Source of the DNA: Streptomyces sp.
GTDB taxonomy: Bacteria; Actinomycetota; Actinomycetes; Streptomycetales; Streptomycetaceae
Direction: 5' to 3'
Length of the DNA stretch: 55,625 nucleotides
Assembly: GCA_013362785.1 (NCBI GenBank)
Contig: JABFVM010000349.1
Location: forward strand, 1 to 55,625
Both the position numbers and the translations under genes were made by a program. A model generated the notes under the pieces. That model made no database searches. It was given only the letters and a program-made list of their open reading frames with translations, and was not told the origin of the DNA. This document shows positions 8,977-19,379 of this stretch, piece after piece. Numbering within the stretch: position 1 is the stretch's first letter; the number at the start of each line of letters is the position of its first letter.

Positions 8977-9864
8977 TTGAGTATCAGCATCACCGACCTC
9001 GCCGCGATCCGAGCCCGGCACCCCGAGGCGATCGCCGAGGCCGCGGCCCGCCGGGTGCGCCGCCCGCTGATCGGCGACAGCGGCCGCCTGATGATCGTGG
9101 CCGCCGACCATCCGGCCCGCGGCGCCCTGAGTGTCGGCGACAGACGGCTGGCCATGGCCGACCGGGCCGATCTGCTGGAGCGCCTTTGCACGGCCCTGTC
9201 CCGGCCCGGCGTCGACGGAGTGCTGGCCACCGCCGACATCCTGGAGGACCTGCTGCTCCTCGGCGTCCTCGACGACAAGGTTGTCATGGGGTCCATGAAC
9301 CGCGGGGGCCTGGCCGGCTCGTCCTTCGAGATGGACGACCGCTTCACCGGCCACCGCGCGGAGGACATCGCCCGGATGCGCTTCGACGCGGCCAAGCTGC
9401 TGCTCCGCGTCGACTACGACGACCCGGGCTCGCTGACCACCCTGGAGTCCACGGCCCGGGCGATCGACGCCATGGCCGCGCTCCGACTGCCCCTGTTCGT
9501 CGAGCCGTTCCTCTCCCGGCGGATCGACGGCCGGGTGCGCAACGACCTGTCCGCCGAGGCCGTCACCAAGTCGATCGCCATAGCGTCGGGCCTCGGCGGC
9601 ACCTCGGCCTACACCTGGCTGAAACTGCCCGTCACCGACGACCCCGACGACATGGCCGAGGTGCTGGAGACGTCCACGCTGCCCGTCGTACTGCTCGGCG
9701 GCGAGGTCGGGGACTCCGTCGAGGCCCAGGCGGGCGCCTACGAGCGCTGGCGCAAGGCACTCGCGCTCCCCACCGTCCAGGGCATGGTCGTCGGCCGCTC
9801 GCTGCTCTACCCGGCCGAGGGCAGTGTGGAGACGGCGGTGGACACGGCCGTCGGCCTGTTGTGA
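8977..9864 (+). CDS. Cgl0158-family (beta/alpha)8-barrel aldolase of inositol catabolism
   Basis: A 295-residue barrel protein of the DeoC/LacD-like aldolase superfamily. The N-terminal half holds MIVAADHPARGAL and VLATADILEDLLLLG; later come KLLLRVDYDD, with a lysine placed as in class I aldolases, TWLKLPV with another lysine, and VVLLGGEVGD. In actinobacterial inositol clusters this family sits where IolJ is found in Bacillus, so cleavage of 6-phospho-5-dehydro-2-deoxygluconate to dihydroxyacetone phosphate and malonate semialdehyde is the likely reaction; the assignment rests on context. The start is the TTG at 8977, with GGAG 7 bases upstream. It lies 36 bases after iolC. Confidence 0.75.
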   Translation: MSISITDLAAIRARHPEAIAEAAARRVRRPLIGDSGRLMIVAADHPARGALSVGDRRLAMADRADLLERLCTALSRPGVDGVLATADILEDLLLLGVLDDKVVMGSMNRGGLAGSSFEMDDRFTGHRAEDIARMRFDAAKLLLRVDYDDPGSLTTLESTARAIDAMAALRLPLFVEPFLSRRIDGRVRNDLSAEAVTKSIAIASGLGGTSAYTWLKLPVTDDPDDMAEVLETSTLPVVLLGGEVGDSVEAQAGAYERWRKALALPTVQGMVVGRSLLYPAEGSVETAVDTAVGLL

Positions 9865-9891
9865 CCCGGACTGTGACGCGGAGGAACGACT

Positions 9892-10821
9892 GTGACGCTT
9901 GAGGACGCGATGACGTATCACCTGCCCGCGGGAAAGGCGCTCGGCGGCCCGTACGTCGTGGACGTCACGCCCGAGAAGGCCGGCTGGGGCTACTCCAGCC
10001 TGAAGGTCCTGGAGCTGCCGCCCGGCGGCTCGCACACCTTCGAGACCGGTGACAGCGAGTGGATCGTGCTGCCGCTCAGCGGCGGCTGCGCGGTCGAGGC
10101 GACCGACGACTTCGGCCATGACACCTTCCAACTGTCGGGCAGGGAGAGTGTGTTCAGCGGGGTCAGCGACTTCGCCTATGTGCCACGGGACGCCCGTACG
10201 ACCGTGACGTCCAGCGACGGCGGACGGTTCGCGCTGACCGGCGCGCGCTGCACCCGGCGGCTGCCCGCCCGGTACGGCCCGGCGTCGTCGGTGCCGGTGG
10301 AGCTGCGCGGCACCGGCAACTCCTCCCGCCAGGTGAACAACTTCGGCGCGGCAGCCCCCGCCGGAGGCGGTGATGGATACGGTTTCGAGTGCGACAAGCT
10401 CATCGCGGTCGAGGTCATCACGCCCGGCGGCAACTGGTCGTCCTTCCCGCCGCACAAGCACGACGAGCACCGGCCCGGCGAGGAGTCGGTGCTGGAGGAG
10501 ATCTACTACTTCGAGTTCGCCGACCACGAGGGCACCCCCGGCCTCGGCTACCAGCGCGTCTCCCCGTCCGGACACGGCCGGAACACCGATGTCCTCGCGG
10601 AGGTGCGCGGCGGTGACGTCGTGCTGATCCCCGACGGCTGGCACGGGCCCTCCATGGCCGTGCCCGGCCATCACATGTACTACCTCAACGTCATGGCGGG
10701 TCCCGAGGCCGAGCGCGCCTGGCTGATCTGCGACCACCCCGATCACGCCTGGATCCGCGGCACCTGGCCGGACCAGCCCGTCGACCCCCGTCTGCCCCTC
10801 TACACCGCTCCATCCCAGTGA
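9892..10821 (+). CDS. iolB: 5-deoxy-glucuronate isomerase (IolB)
   Basis: Converts 5-deoxy-glucuronate to 5-dehydro-2-deoxygluconate. The 309-residue protein is a two-lobed cupin. The C-terminal lobe has the metal-site pattern PPHKHDEHRPGEESVLEEIYYFEF, with His and Glu ligands, and later GWHGPSMAVPGHHMYYLNVMAGP; both are characteristic of IolB. The start is GTG at 9892, preceded by GAGGA 6 bases away; an in-frame ATG at 9910 is the alternative. The stop overlaps an in-frame GTG of the next gene (GTGA), but the better iolD start lies 12 bases further on. Confidence 0.93.
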   Translation: MTLEDAMTYHLPAGKALGGPYVVDVTPEKAGWGYSSLKVLELPPGGSHTFETGDSEWIVLPLSGGCAVEATDDFGHDTFQLSGRESVFSGVSDFAYVPRDARTTVTSSDGGRFALTGARCTRRLPARYGPASSVPVELRGTGNSSRQVNNFGAAAPAGGGDGYGFECDKLIAVEVITPGGNWSSFPPHKHDEHRPGEESVLEEIYYFEFADHEGTPGLGYQRVSPSGHGRNTDVLAEVRGGDVVLIPDGWHGPSMAVPGHHMYYLNVMAGPEAERAWLICDHPDHAWIRGTWPDQPVDPRLPLYTAPSQ

Positions 10822-10829
10822 GGTCCCCG

Positions 10830-12707
<1,878 letters not shown>

Positions 12708-12761
12708 ACTCCCCGCTGAACTCCCCGCACACGACCCGCACTTGAAAGGCCCTTGCGCACC

Positions 12762-14264
12762 ATGAAGACCATCACCCACTGGATCGACGGCAAGTCCGTC
12801 GAGGGCATCTCCGGCCGCTTCGGCGCCGTCTACAACCCGGCGACCGGCGCCCAGGAGAAGCAGGTCGCCTTCGCGACCGTCGACGAGGTGGACGCCGCCG
12901 TCGCCTCCGCCAAGGCCGCGTACGAGAGCTGGGGCCAGTCGTCCCTGGCCAAGCGCACCGCGATCCTGTTCAAGTACCGCGAGCTGCTGGACGCGCACCG
13001 CGACGAGATCGCCGAGCTGATCACCGCCGAGCACGGCAAGGTGCACTCCGACGCGCTCGGCGAGGTCGCGCGCGGTCTGGAGATCGTGGAGCTGGCCTGC
13101 GGGATCTCCGTGCAGCTCAAGGGCGAGCTGTCGACGCAGGTGTCGACCCGGGTGGACGTGGCGTCGATCCGCCAGCCGCTGGGCGTGGTCGCCGGCATCA
13201 CGCCGTTCAACTTCCCCGCGATGGTGCCGATGTGGATGTTCCCGCTGGCCATCGCGTGCGGCAACACCTTCGTGCTCAAGCCGTCCGAGAAGGACCCGTC
13301 GGCGTCGTACCGGCTGGCCGAGCTGGCCACCGAGGCGGGGCTGCCGGAGGGTGTACTGAACGTCGTGCAGGGCGACAAGGTGGCCGTGGACCGGCTCCTT
13401 GAGCACCCGGACATCGAGGCGGTCTCTTTCGTCGGCTCGACGCCGATCGCGAAGTACATCCAGCTCAAGGCGGTCGAGCACGGCAAGCGCGTGCAGGCCC
13501 TGGGCGGCGCCAAGAACCACATGCTGGTCCTGCCCGACGCCGACCTGGACTTCGCCGCCGACCAGGCGATCAACGCCGCGTACGGCTCGGCGGGCGAGCG
13601 CTGCATGGCCGTGTCGGTCGTGGTCGCCGTCGGTGACACCGGCGACGAGCTGGTCGGCAAGATCGCCGAGCGGGCGAAGAAGCTGCGCATCGGCCCCGGC
13701 AACGACCCGGCCTCCGAAATGGGCCCGCTGATCACGCGCGAGCACCGCGACAAGGTGGCGTCCTATGTGGCTTCGGCCGCCGAGCAGGGCGCGCAGGTCG
13801 TGGTCGACGGCACCGGATACTCGGTCGAGGACCACCCTGAATGCGCTGACGGCTTCTTCCTCGGTGTCTCGCTGCTGGACCGGGTGCCGCTGACGGCGGA
13901 CGCCTACCGGGACGAGATCTTCGGCCCGGTCCTCGCGGTGGTGCGTGCGGAGACGTACGAGGAGGCCATCAAGCTGATCAACGACTCCCGTTGGGGCAAC
14001 GGCACCGCGATCTTCACCCGGGACGGCGGCGCCGCCCGCCGCTTCCAGCTGGAGGTCAAGGCGGGCATGGTCGGTGTGAACGTGCCGATCCCGGTGCCGG
14101 TCGGCTACCACTCCTTCGGTGGCTGGAAGGACTCGCTCTTCGGCGATCTGCACATCTACGGCAACGACGGCATCGCCTTCTACACCCAGGGCAAGGTGAT
14201 CACCACCCGTTGGCCGGACCCGTCCGACGGCGGCATCAACCTCGGTTTCCCGAGCAACTCCTGA
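12762..14264 (+). CDS. mmsA: CoA-acylating methylmalonate-semialdehyde dehydrogenase (MmsA/IolA)
   Basis: Oxidises malonate semialdehyde (from inositol) or methylmalonate semialdehyde (from valine) to acetyl-CoA or propionyl-CoA, with NAD and CoA. The 500-residue aldehyde dehydrogenase begins KTITHWIDGKSVEG. It has GITPFNFPAMVPMWMFPLAI (the MMSDH-specific cofactor region), KPSEKDPSAS, the GSTPIAKYI turn and the nucleophilic Cys281 in GSAGERCMA. The ATG gives the canonical MMSDH N-terminus, although GAAAGG lies 12 bases upstream. A TTG at 12753 is nearer that site and cannot be excluded. Confidence 0.95.
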   Translation: MKTITHWIDGKSVEGISGRFGAVYNPATGAQEKQVAFATVDEVDAAVASAKAAYESWGQSSLAKRTAILFKYRELLDAHRDEIAELITAEHGKVHSDALGEVARGLEIVELACGISVQLKGELSTQVSTRVDVASIRQPLGVVAGITPFNFPAMVPMWMFPLAIACGNTFVLKPSEKDPSASYRLAELATEAGLPEGVLNVVQGDKVAVDRLLEHPDIEAVSFVGSTPIAKYIQLKAVEHGKRVQALGGAKNHMLVLPDADLDFAADQAINAAYGSAGERCMAVSVVVAVGDTGDELVGKIAERAKKLRIGPGNDPASEMGPLITREHRDKVASYVASAAEQGAQVVVDGTGYSVEDHPECADGFFLGVSLLDRVPLTADAYRDEIFGPVLAVVRAETYEEAIKLINDSRWGNGTAIFTRDGGAARRFQLEVKAGMVGVNVPIPVPVGYHSFGGWKDSLFGDLHIYGNDGIAFYTQGKVITTRWPDPSDGGINLGFPSNS

Positions 14265-14287
14265 CGCCCTGAGAGGGAGGTCGTCCC

Positions 14288-15073
14288 ATGGCGAAGAGCC
14301 GCGGCTCGGCACGCACCGCGTCCGCCTCCGCGCTGGACGCGCTGGACTTCGCCCTGGACCGGGGCAGTCCCGTGCCGCTGTACTACCAGCTCGCGCAGCA
14401 GCTGGAGTCGGCGATCGAGCACGGGGTCCTCGCCCCGGGCAACCTCCTGGGCAACGAGGTCGACCTGTCGGTGCGGCTGGGCCTGTCCCGGCCCACCGTC
14501 CGGCAGGCCATCCAGTCGCTCGTCGACAAGGGGCTGCTGGTCAGGCGGCGCGGGGTGGGCACCCAGGTGGTGCACAGCCAGGTCAAGCGCGGGCTGGAAC
14601 TCAGCAGCCTCTACGACGACCTGGAGGCGGCCGGACAGGGCCCCACCACCGAAGTCGTCCGCAACGAGCATGTCCCGGCGACCGCCGATGTCGCGGCCGC
14701 GCTCGGCATCGCCGAGGGCGCGGAGGTCACCCTGCTGGAACGGCTGCGCTGCACCCACGGCCAGCCGGTGGCCATCCTGTGCAACTACCTGCCCGCGAGC
14801 CTGCTCGACCTCGGCACCGCCCGCCTGGAGTCGACCGGCCTGTACCGCATGATGCGGGCCGCCGGCATCACCCTGCACAGCGCCCGCCAGACCATCGGCG
14901 CCCGCTGCGCGACCGCCGAGGAGGCCGAACGCCTCGACGAGAAGAGGGGCGCCGCACTGCTGACCATGCAGCGCACGGCGTACGACGACACCGGGCGGCC
15001 GGTGGAGTACGGGACGCACATCTACCGGGCCTCGCGGTACGCGTTCGACTTCCAGCTGCTGGTCAGGCCCTGA
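14288..15073 (+). CDS. GntR-family regulator, HutC/UTRA type, probable inositol regulator
   Basis: A 261-residue DNA-binding repressor. The N-terminal winged helix-turn-helix (about residues 30-95) has VPLYYQLAQQLESAI and LSRPTVRQAIQSLVDKGLLVRRRGVGT, a textbook GntR helix-turn-helix. The C-terminal UTRA effector domain starts near ELSSLYDDLEAAG and ends AFDFQLLVRP. It is the last gene of the catabolic operon, 23 bases after mmsA with a strong GAGAGGGAGG ribosome site. The likely target is the inverted repeat at 7833-7898; the ligand is probably an inositol intermediate. The gene converges with the polysaccharide operon, with only 18 bases between. Confidence 0.9.
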   Translation: MAKSRGSARTASASALDALDFALDRGSPVPLYYQLAQQLESAIEHGVLAPGNLLGNEVDLSVRLGLSRPTVRQAIQSLVDKGLLVRRRGVGTQVVHSQVKRGLELSSLYDDLEAAGQGPTTEVVRNEHVPATADVAAALGIAEGAEVTLLERLRCTHGQPVAILCNYLPASLLDLGTARLESTGLYRMMRAAGITLHSARQTIGARCATAEEAERLDEKRGAALLTMQRTAYDDTGRPVEYGTHIYRASRYAFDFQLLVRP

Positions 15074-15091
15074 AACGCCGCCTGTCGCCGG

Positions 15092-16066
15092 TCAGACCCT
15101 GAGCGGTGCTTCCGTCGGCTGCCCGTAGCGGGCGTACCAGTCGACGGTGTGCCGTACGCCGTCGTCCAGGGACACCGTCGGGACGAATCCCGTGAGGGAG
15201 CGCAGGAGGGTGAGGTCGGGGCAGCGGCGGGCCACCGAGTTCGCGGGGGCGGGCCGGTACTCAAGTGCCGGGTTGTGGCCGGTGATACGCAGGATGAGTT
15301 TGACCAGGTCCGCGATGTTGGTCTCCTCCGTGTCGTTGCCGATGTGGACGATCCGGCCGTCACCGAGCCCCTCGGCCATCAGCCGGTACACCGCCTCGAC
15401 GGCGTCGTCGACATGGCAGAACGCCCGGGACTGATCGGCGCCGAAGACCGTGAACGGGTCCTCGTGGCGCAGCGCCCGCAGGGCCACCTCCGGGATCACA
15501 TGGGCCGCGCCCATCCGGGGCCCGTAGACATTGTGGAACCGCCCGATGACGTACGGGATCTCCTTCGCCCGGCCGGTGTGGATCACCGCGGCCTCGCCGA
15601 GCAGTTTGCTGGTCCCGTAGGCGTAGCGGGGTGCGGTGATGTCGTCCACCGTCAGGGGCACCGACTCCGCGGTGGGTACGGGGACGATGCCGACGCTGAC
15701 CCCTCCGGCGTACACCTCGCTGGTGGAGGCGAAGAAGAGGCGTTCTCCCGGCCGTATCCAGTCCAGGGTGTTGAGCAGCGCCAGGGTGTTGATCCGGATG
15801 GCCCGGGCGGGGTCCTTGTCGACATTGCGGACCCCTACGACGGCGGCCAGCATGTAGATCTGGTCCCACCCGTGCGGGATGTCCCGGAAGCAGGAGGGGT
15901 CGGTGAGGTCGGCGTGCAGCACGTCGGCGCCGACGGACGCCAGCGCGGGGTCGTTCCGGCCGCGCGAGAAGTCGTCCACGATCGTGACCGAGTACCCCTC
16001 GCCCAGCAGTCGCCTGGTCAGGTGGAGCCCGATGAAGCCCGCACCGCCGAGTATCAGCGCCTTCAT
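15092..16066 (-). CDS. NAD-dependent sugar-nucleotide epimerase/dehydratase
   Basis: A 324-residue extended SDR. GGAGFIG at residue 8 binds NAD; the active site is STSEVY plus YAYGTSK (YxxxK); the C-terminal half has GRFHNVYGPRMG and ADQSRAFCHVDDAVEA, usual in GalE, UDP-glucuronate epimerase and UDP-xylose synthase. It is the last gene of the Pel-like operon and overlaps the dehydrogenase stop (ATGA), so it may act on the UDP-uronate made by that enzyme (epimerisation or decarboxylation). UDP-Glc(NAc)/UDP-Gal(NAc) epimerisation is the alternative. Confidence 0.82.
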   Translation of the reverse strand: MKALILGGAGFIGLHLTRRLLGEGYSVTIVDDFSRGRNDPALASVGADVLHADLTDPSCFRDIPHGWDQIYMLAAVVGVRNVDKDPARAIRINTLALLNTLDWIRPGERLFFASTSEVYAGGVSVGIVPVPTAESVPLTVDDITAPRYAYGTSKLLGEAAVIHTGRAKEIPYVIGRFHNVYGPRMGAAHVIPEVALRALRHEDPFTVFGADQSRAFCHVDDAVEAVYRLMAEGLGDGRIVHIGNDTEETNIADLVKLILRITGHNPALEYRPAPANSVARRCPDLTLLRSLTGFVPTVSLDDGVRHTVDWYARYGQPTEAPLRV

Positions 16067-17403
16067 GTCGTCACCGCCGGGACAGGAGGAGCGGTCGTCT
16101 CGGGCAGGTAGCCGAGGCCGGCGTAGCGCACGCCGCGGGCGGTGATCTCGGTGGCGTCGAGGATCCGCCAGGAGTCGAAGACCAGCCGCACGTGGGAGCC
16201 GTCGAGTTCGGGGCCCACGTCGAGGTCGCGGTACTCGGGGTGGTCGGTGATGACGAGGACCGCGTCGGCGTCGTGGAATCCGGTGTGGAGGTCGACGGGT
16301 TCCCCGCCGTAGGCGCGGATCACGTCGGCGCCCACCAGGGGGTCGTGGCCGAGGACGCGCAGTCCGGAGGCTGCGAAGACCGGCATCATCGTCTCGATCG
16401 GCGTGCCCCGCATGTCGTCGGTGGGGGGCCAGCCCTTGTAGGCCCAGCCCAGCACGGTCAGGGTGGTGCCGCCGGTCTCCCGCATCATGTCGACGACCTT
16501 GTTCGCGACATTGGCCGGGAGGTCCTCGTTCAGCCTCCTGGCCGCACCGACCAACTGCGGTACGTATCCGACGCGTTCGGCTCCGGAGGACATGAGGTAG
16601 GGGTCCTTCGACAGGCAGCCGCCGCCCACGTATCCGGGCTTGTGGATGTCCGGTCGCGGATAGTCCAGGTTCGCGGCCCTGATGACTTCGAGCGGGTCGA
16701 GGCCGAAGCGTTCGGTGAGTTCGGCCACCTCGTTGCCGAACGCGAAGATCACATCGGTGTGGCAGTTGTTGGTGAGCTTGACCAGCTCGGCGGCCTCCAG
16801 GCTGGACACGGGCACGACCTCCTTGGCGAGCCCGCCGAACAGGGCCAGGCCGAGGCGCAGACTCTCCTCGTCGAGCCCGCCCACGACTTGGGGCAGCTCC
16901 AGCAGCTCCCGCAGGGCCCGCCCTTGGACGGTCCGTTCCGGTGCCATCACCAGCCGGGCCCCGCCCCAGGCGTGCGTCAGCGGTGGCAGAACCACCGCGC
17001 GGCTGGTCCCTACCGGCACGGTGCTGCGTACGACCACGAGGGTGTCGGGTGTGCAGCGGTCGGCCACCTGCTCGGCGGCCGCGGCCAGGTTCTTCAGGAA
17101 CGGCTCGCGGGTCGCCTCGTCGACGGGCGTGGACACGCAGATGATGGCCGCGTCGACGGGCTCGTCGGGCAGTTCGGAGGCGATGAAGATGTTCTTGCCG
17201 ACGAGTCGGGCGAACGTGTCGTCGACGCCCGGTTCATAGACATGGGCCCGGCCCTGCCCCAGGGATTCCAGCACCGACGGCTGCACGTCGACTCCGTGGA
17301 CCTCATAGCCCTTGCGGGCCATGGCCGCGGCCAGGGTCAGGCCGACATATCCCATGCCGATGATGCCGATCCGGTGAAATTCGCGTGATTCTGCTTCCCT
17401 CAT
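16063..17403 (-). CDS. UDP-glucose/GDP-mannose dehydrogenase family (nucleotide-sugar 6-dehydrogenase)
   Basis: A 446-residue NAD-dependent enzyme that oxidises C6 of a UDP-hexose to a uronate. The Rossmann motif GIIGMGYVG lies near residue 13. The central domain has KLTNNCHTDVIFAFGNE, and the catalytic Cys is in YVGGGCLSKDPYL. The C-terminal domain has LGWAYKG and VLGHDPLV. NNCHTDVIFAFGNE is closer to the N-acetylmannosaminuronate/WecC branch than to plain UDP-glucose dehydrogenases, so a UDP-HexNAc substrate is possible. The ATG at 17403 has AGGAG at a good distance; the frame stays open upstream only through the tandem repeats at 17431-17515. It points to an acidic sugar in the polymer. 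Confidence 0.87.
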   Translation of the reverse strand: MREAESREFHRIGIIGMGYVGLTLAAAMARKGYEVHGVDVQPSVLESLGQGRAHVYEPGVDDTFARLVGKNIFIASELPDEPVDAAIICVSTPVDEATREPFLKNLAAAAEQVADRCTPDTLVVVRSTVPVGTSRAVVLPPLTHAWGGARLVMAPERTVQGRALRELLELPQVVGGLDEESLRLGLALFGGLAKEVVPVSSLEAAELVKLTNNCHTDVIFAFGNEVAELTERFGLDPLEVIRAANLDYPRPDIHKPGYVGGGCLSKDPYLMSSGAERVGYVPQLVGAARRLNEDLPANVANKVVDMMRETGGTTLTVLGWAYKGWPPTDDMRGTPIETMMPVFAASGLRVLGHDPLVGADVIRAYGGEPVDLHTGFHDADAVLVITDHPEYRDLDVGPELDGSHVRLVFDSWRILDATEITARGVRYAGLGYLPETTAPPVPAVTT

Positions 17404-17430
17404 GATCGGCTCTCCTGCCGGTTCGAGAAA

Positions 17431-17515
17431 TTCCGTCGGGGTAGTTCTGTGGGGGTACTTCGGTCGGTGTAATTCGGTCGAGGTGATTCGGTCGAAGGCA
17501 CTTCGGTCAGGGACA
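17431..17515. repeat. 14-bp-period tandem repeat, six copies
   Basis: Copies of a TTCGGTC-type unit start at 17431 (TTCCGTC), 17445 (TTCTGTG), 17459, 17473, 17487 and 17502. The period is 14, 14, 14, 14 and 15 bases. The array fills the 103-base gap between the GH114 stop and the dehydrogenase start, overlapping the last GH114 codons. The two copies nearest the dehydrogenase start are the most diverged. It could influence expression of the last two genes of the operon or be a replication-slippage product. Confidence 0.8.
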
Positions 17516-18454
17516 GGGCGGAAGGACCTTGTCCAGGTCACGCACCGTCACATAGCCGGCGAAGCGCTCTTTCCGGTAACTGCGGCACGCACTGGCGATG
17601 TTCTCGGGCCGGTTGGCGTAGTCGACCGCGAACACGGTCTTTCCGGCCTTCCGCAGCGCTCGGGTCTCCCGCAGCTTCGGTGCGCAGAAATCGTCGTCGC
17701 ACGGGACGTCGGTGGCCTGGAAGAACAGCCCTTCCACACCGATCCCGTCGATGGCGTCGAGATATCCGGGGTAGTGCCGCAACTCCGGGGCGTTCAGCGG
17801 GAAGACCCACAATCGGTTGTCGATTCCCTTGGCGTACGCGCTGATCCGCCTGATCAGGGCGACCATTTTCGCCGCCAGATCACGCCGGCTCTCGCCGGGC
17901 ACCCAGGCGAGTTCGATCTCGTCGTAGGCAACCACGGTGTCGAGGAACACCCCGTCGAACCCGGCGGCGATCGCCCGGTCCACGCGCGGCTTGATGGCCT
18001 CCTCCCACCAGCGGTCGTCCCAGTACTTCACGAAGTACTCACCCGGCCAGTCCGACCATTCGCGGATGATGAGATCGGGGTTCCGCTTGCGGAAGGCGGG
18101 ATAGTCCGGCCGGAACCATTCGAGCGACCCGATCTCGAAATACGCGAGAACCTTCTTGCCGGACCGCTTCAGCCGGCTGATCTCGTCGGGCGTGAAATAA
18201 GACGCCGAGGCGTCTCTGGCCAGGTCGATGACGGCCAGTTGATACGGCCCGCGGGTCAGCGCGTCGAGGGTCCCGTCCTGGTATCCCTGCAGCTGCACCA
18301 CCGCGCTGGTGATGTCCTCGGGACGGTCGGGAGCGGGCGGGGGTGTGCTGGCGCGCGTCCGGTCCAGCTGCTTCATGCCCTCGGGGGTGAAACAGCCCGT
18401 GAACACGACGAGGCAGCACGCCAGGACGGCTGCTCTCAGGATCCGCTGCGACAT
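17507..18454 (-). CDS. GH114 (endo-alpha-1,4-polygalactosaminidase / PelA-hydrolase-like) lipoprotein
   Basis: A 315-residue extracellular lipoprotein: basic N-terminus, hydrophobic LRAAVLACCLVVF and lipobox FTGC (Cys about residue 21). The mature part is a TIM barrel of the GH114 type: WFRPDYPAF, DDRWWEEAIKPRVDRAI, then FDGVFLDTVVAYDEI with the likely catalytic Asp on a strand end, and GVEGLFFQATD. This family includes Pseudomonas PelA hydrolase and fungal Ega3, which cleave galactosamine-rich polymers. A role in trimming or releasing the polymer, and preventing its build-up at the cell surface, fits its place in the operon. The ATG at 18454 lacks a strong ribosome site; a GTG at 18457 is adjacent. 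Confidence 0.82.
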   Translation of the reverse strand: MSQRILRAAVLACCLVVFTGCFTPEGMKQLDRTRASTPPPAPDRPEDITSAVVQLQGYQDGTLDALTRGPYQLAVIDLARDASASYFTPDEISRLKRSGKKVLAYFEIGSLEWFRPDYPAFRKRNPDLIIREWSDWPGEYFVKYWDDRWWEEAIKPRVDRAIAAGFDGVFLDTVVAYDEIELAWVPGESRRDLAAKMVALIRRISAYAKGIDNRLWVFPLNAPELRHYPGYLDAIDGIGVEGLFFQATDVPCDDDFCAPKLRETRALRKAGKTVFAVDYANRPENIASACRSYRKERFAGYVTVRDLDKVLPPCP

Positions 18455-18464
18455 CACGGGACAC

Positions 18465-19379
18465 TCAGCCTTCCCAGCTCGCCCGGATCGATACTTCGAG
18501 GTCACGGGTGGGTTGCCAGCCGAGTACGCCGCGGATCCTGTGCACGTCGGCGGCGATCCACCGCACCTGGCGGGACCGTGCCGGTGCCGCCGCGGACTCG
18601 TGCACCCGCCCCGTGAACCCGGCCGTCGCCGCGAGCAGGGCGACCGCCTCACGTGCCCTGACCGCGGTACCGCTGCCGACGTTGAGCACCGGCTGTGGCA
18701 GGTGTTCGGCCAACGCCGCCTCGCCGATCGCCGCCGCGACGTCGCGTACGTCGACGAAGTCCCGGTAGGCGTCCAGGGGTCCGAGCGTGATGTCGTCGGC
18801 ACCGTCCCTGAACGCCGTCCGAATGCCCTGCGCGGCGCGGCCGAGCAGGTTCTCGGGCGGCAGTCCGGGGCCGACCGGGTTGAACACCCGCAGCGCCACG
18901 GCGTCCAGCGCCCCCTCGCTCGCGGCGAGTTCGATCAGCCGGGTGCTCGCCAGCCGGGTCACCCCGTACACGCTCACGGGGTTGCCCGGCGCATCCTCAG
19001 CGACCGGCCTGCCCGGGGTGACGGCGCCGTACTCGGCCGCCGAACCCAGCACCACCAGCCGCGCGGCCGGGACCGCCTTCTTCATCGCCTCCAGCAGACG
19101 GGCGGTGACCAGGGTGTTCGCCTCCACCAACGCGACGGTGTCGCCGGACAGCCGGCCCGCGCAGTTGATGACGGCATCGGGACCCGCCCGCTGCAGCAAC
19201 GCGGTGAGCTCGTCGAGGGGTTGCACGACCAGGTCGTGCCGGACCCACCCGGGGTCATGCGGCCGCTGCCGCCGACTCGCCCTGAGGAGCGTGCCGACGC
19301 GCGGGTCACGGGCGAGGAATTCCGCGACCGACCGGCCGAGGAACCCCGATGCGCCGAACAGCAGCACCGTGGCGGTCAT
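18465..19379 (-). CDS. NAD-dependent epimerase/dehydratase (sugar nucleotide SDR)
   Basis: A 304-residue extended SDR with LLFGASGFLGRSVAEFL at the N-terminus, VINCAGRLSGD, LGSAAEYGAV, and YGVTRLAS (YxxxR, where YxxxK is usual). It ends with VRWIAADVHRIRGVLGWQP, as in RmlD/GalE-like sugar epimerases. Arg in place of the catalytic Lys is unusual and may alter or reduce activity. The gene overlaps the nucleotidyltransferase stop (ATGA), suggesting that both handle the same NDP-sugar. The substrate is unknown. Confidence 0.8.
   Translation of the reverse strand: MTATVLLFGASGFLGRSVAEFLARDPRVGTLLRASRRQRPHDPGWVRHDLVVQPLDELTALLQRAGPDAVINCAGRLSGDTVALVEANTLVTARLLEAMKKAVPAARLVVLGSAAEYGAVTPGRPVAEDAPGNPVSVYGVTRLASTRLIELAASEGALDAVALRVFNPVGPGLPPENLLGRAAQGIRTAFRDGADDITLGPLDAYRDFVDVRDVAAAIGEAALAEHLPQPVLNVGSGTAVRAREAVALLAATAGFTGRVHESAAAPARSRQVRWIAADVHRIRGVLGWQPTRDLEVSIRASWEG

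Noticed and set aside
17404..17541. An N-terminal extension of the nucleotide-sugar dehydrogenase.
   Set aside because: It is only the translation of the 14-bp tandem repeat; the ATG at 17403 has AGGAG at correct spacing and gives the normal Rossmann start.
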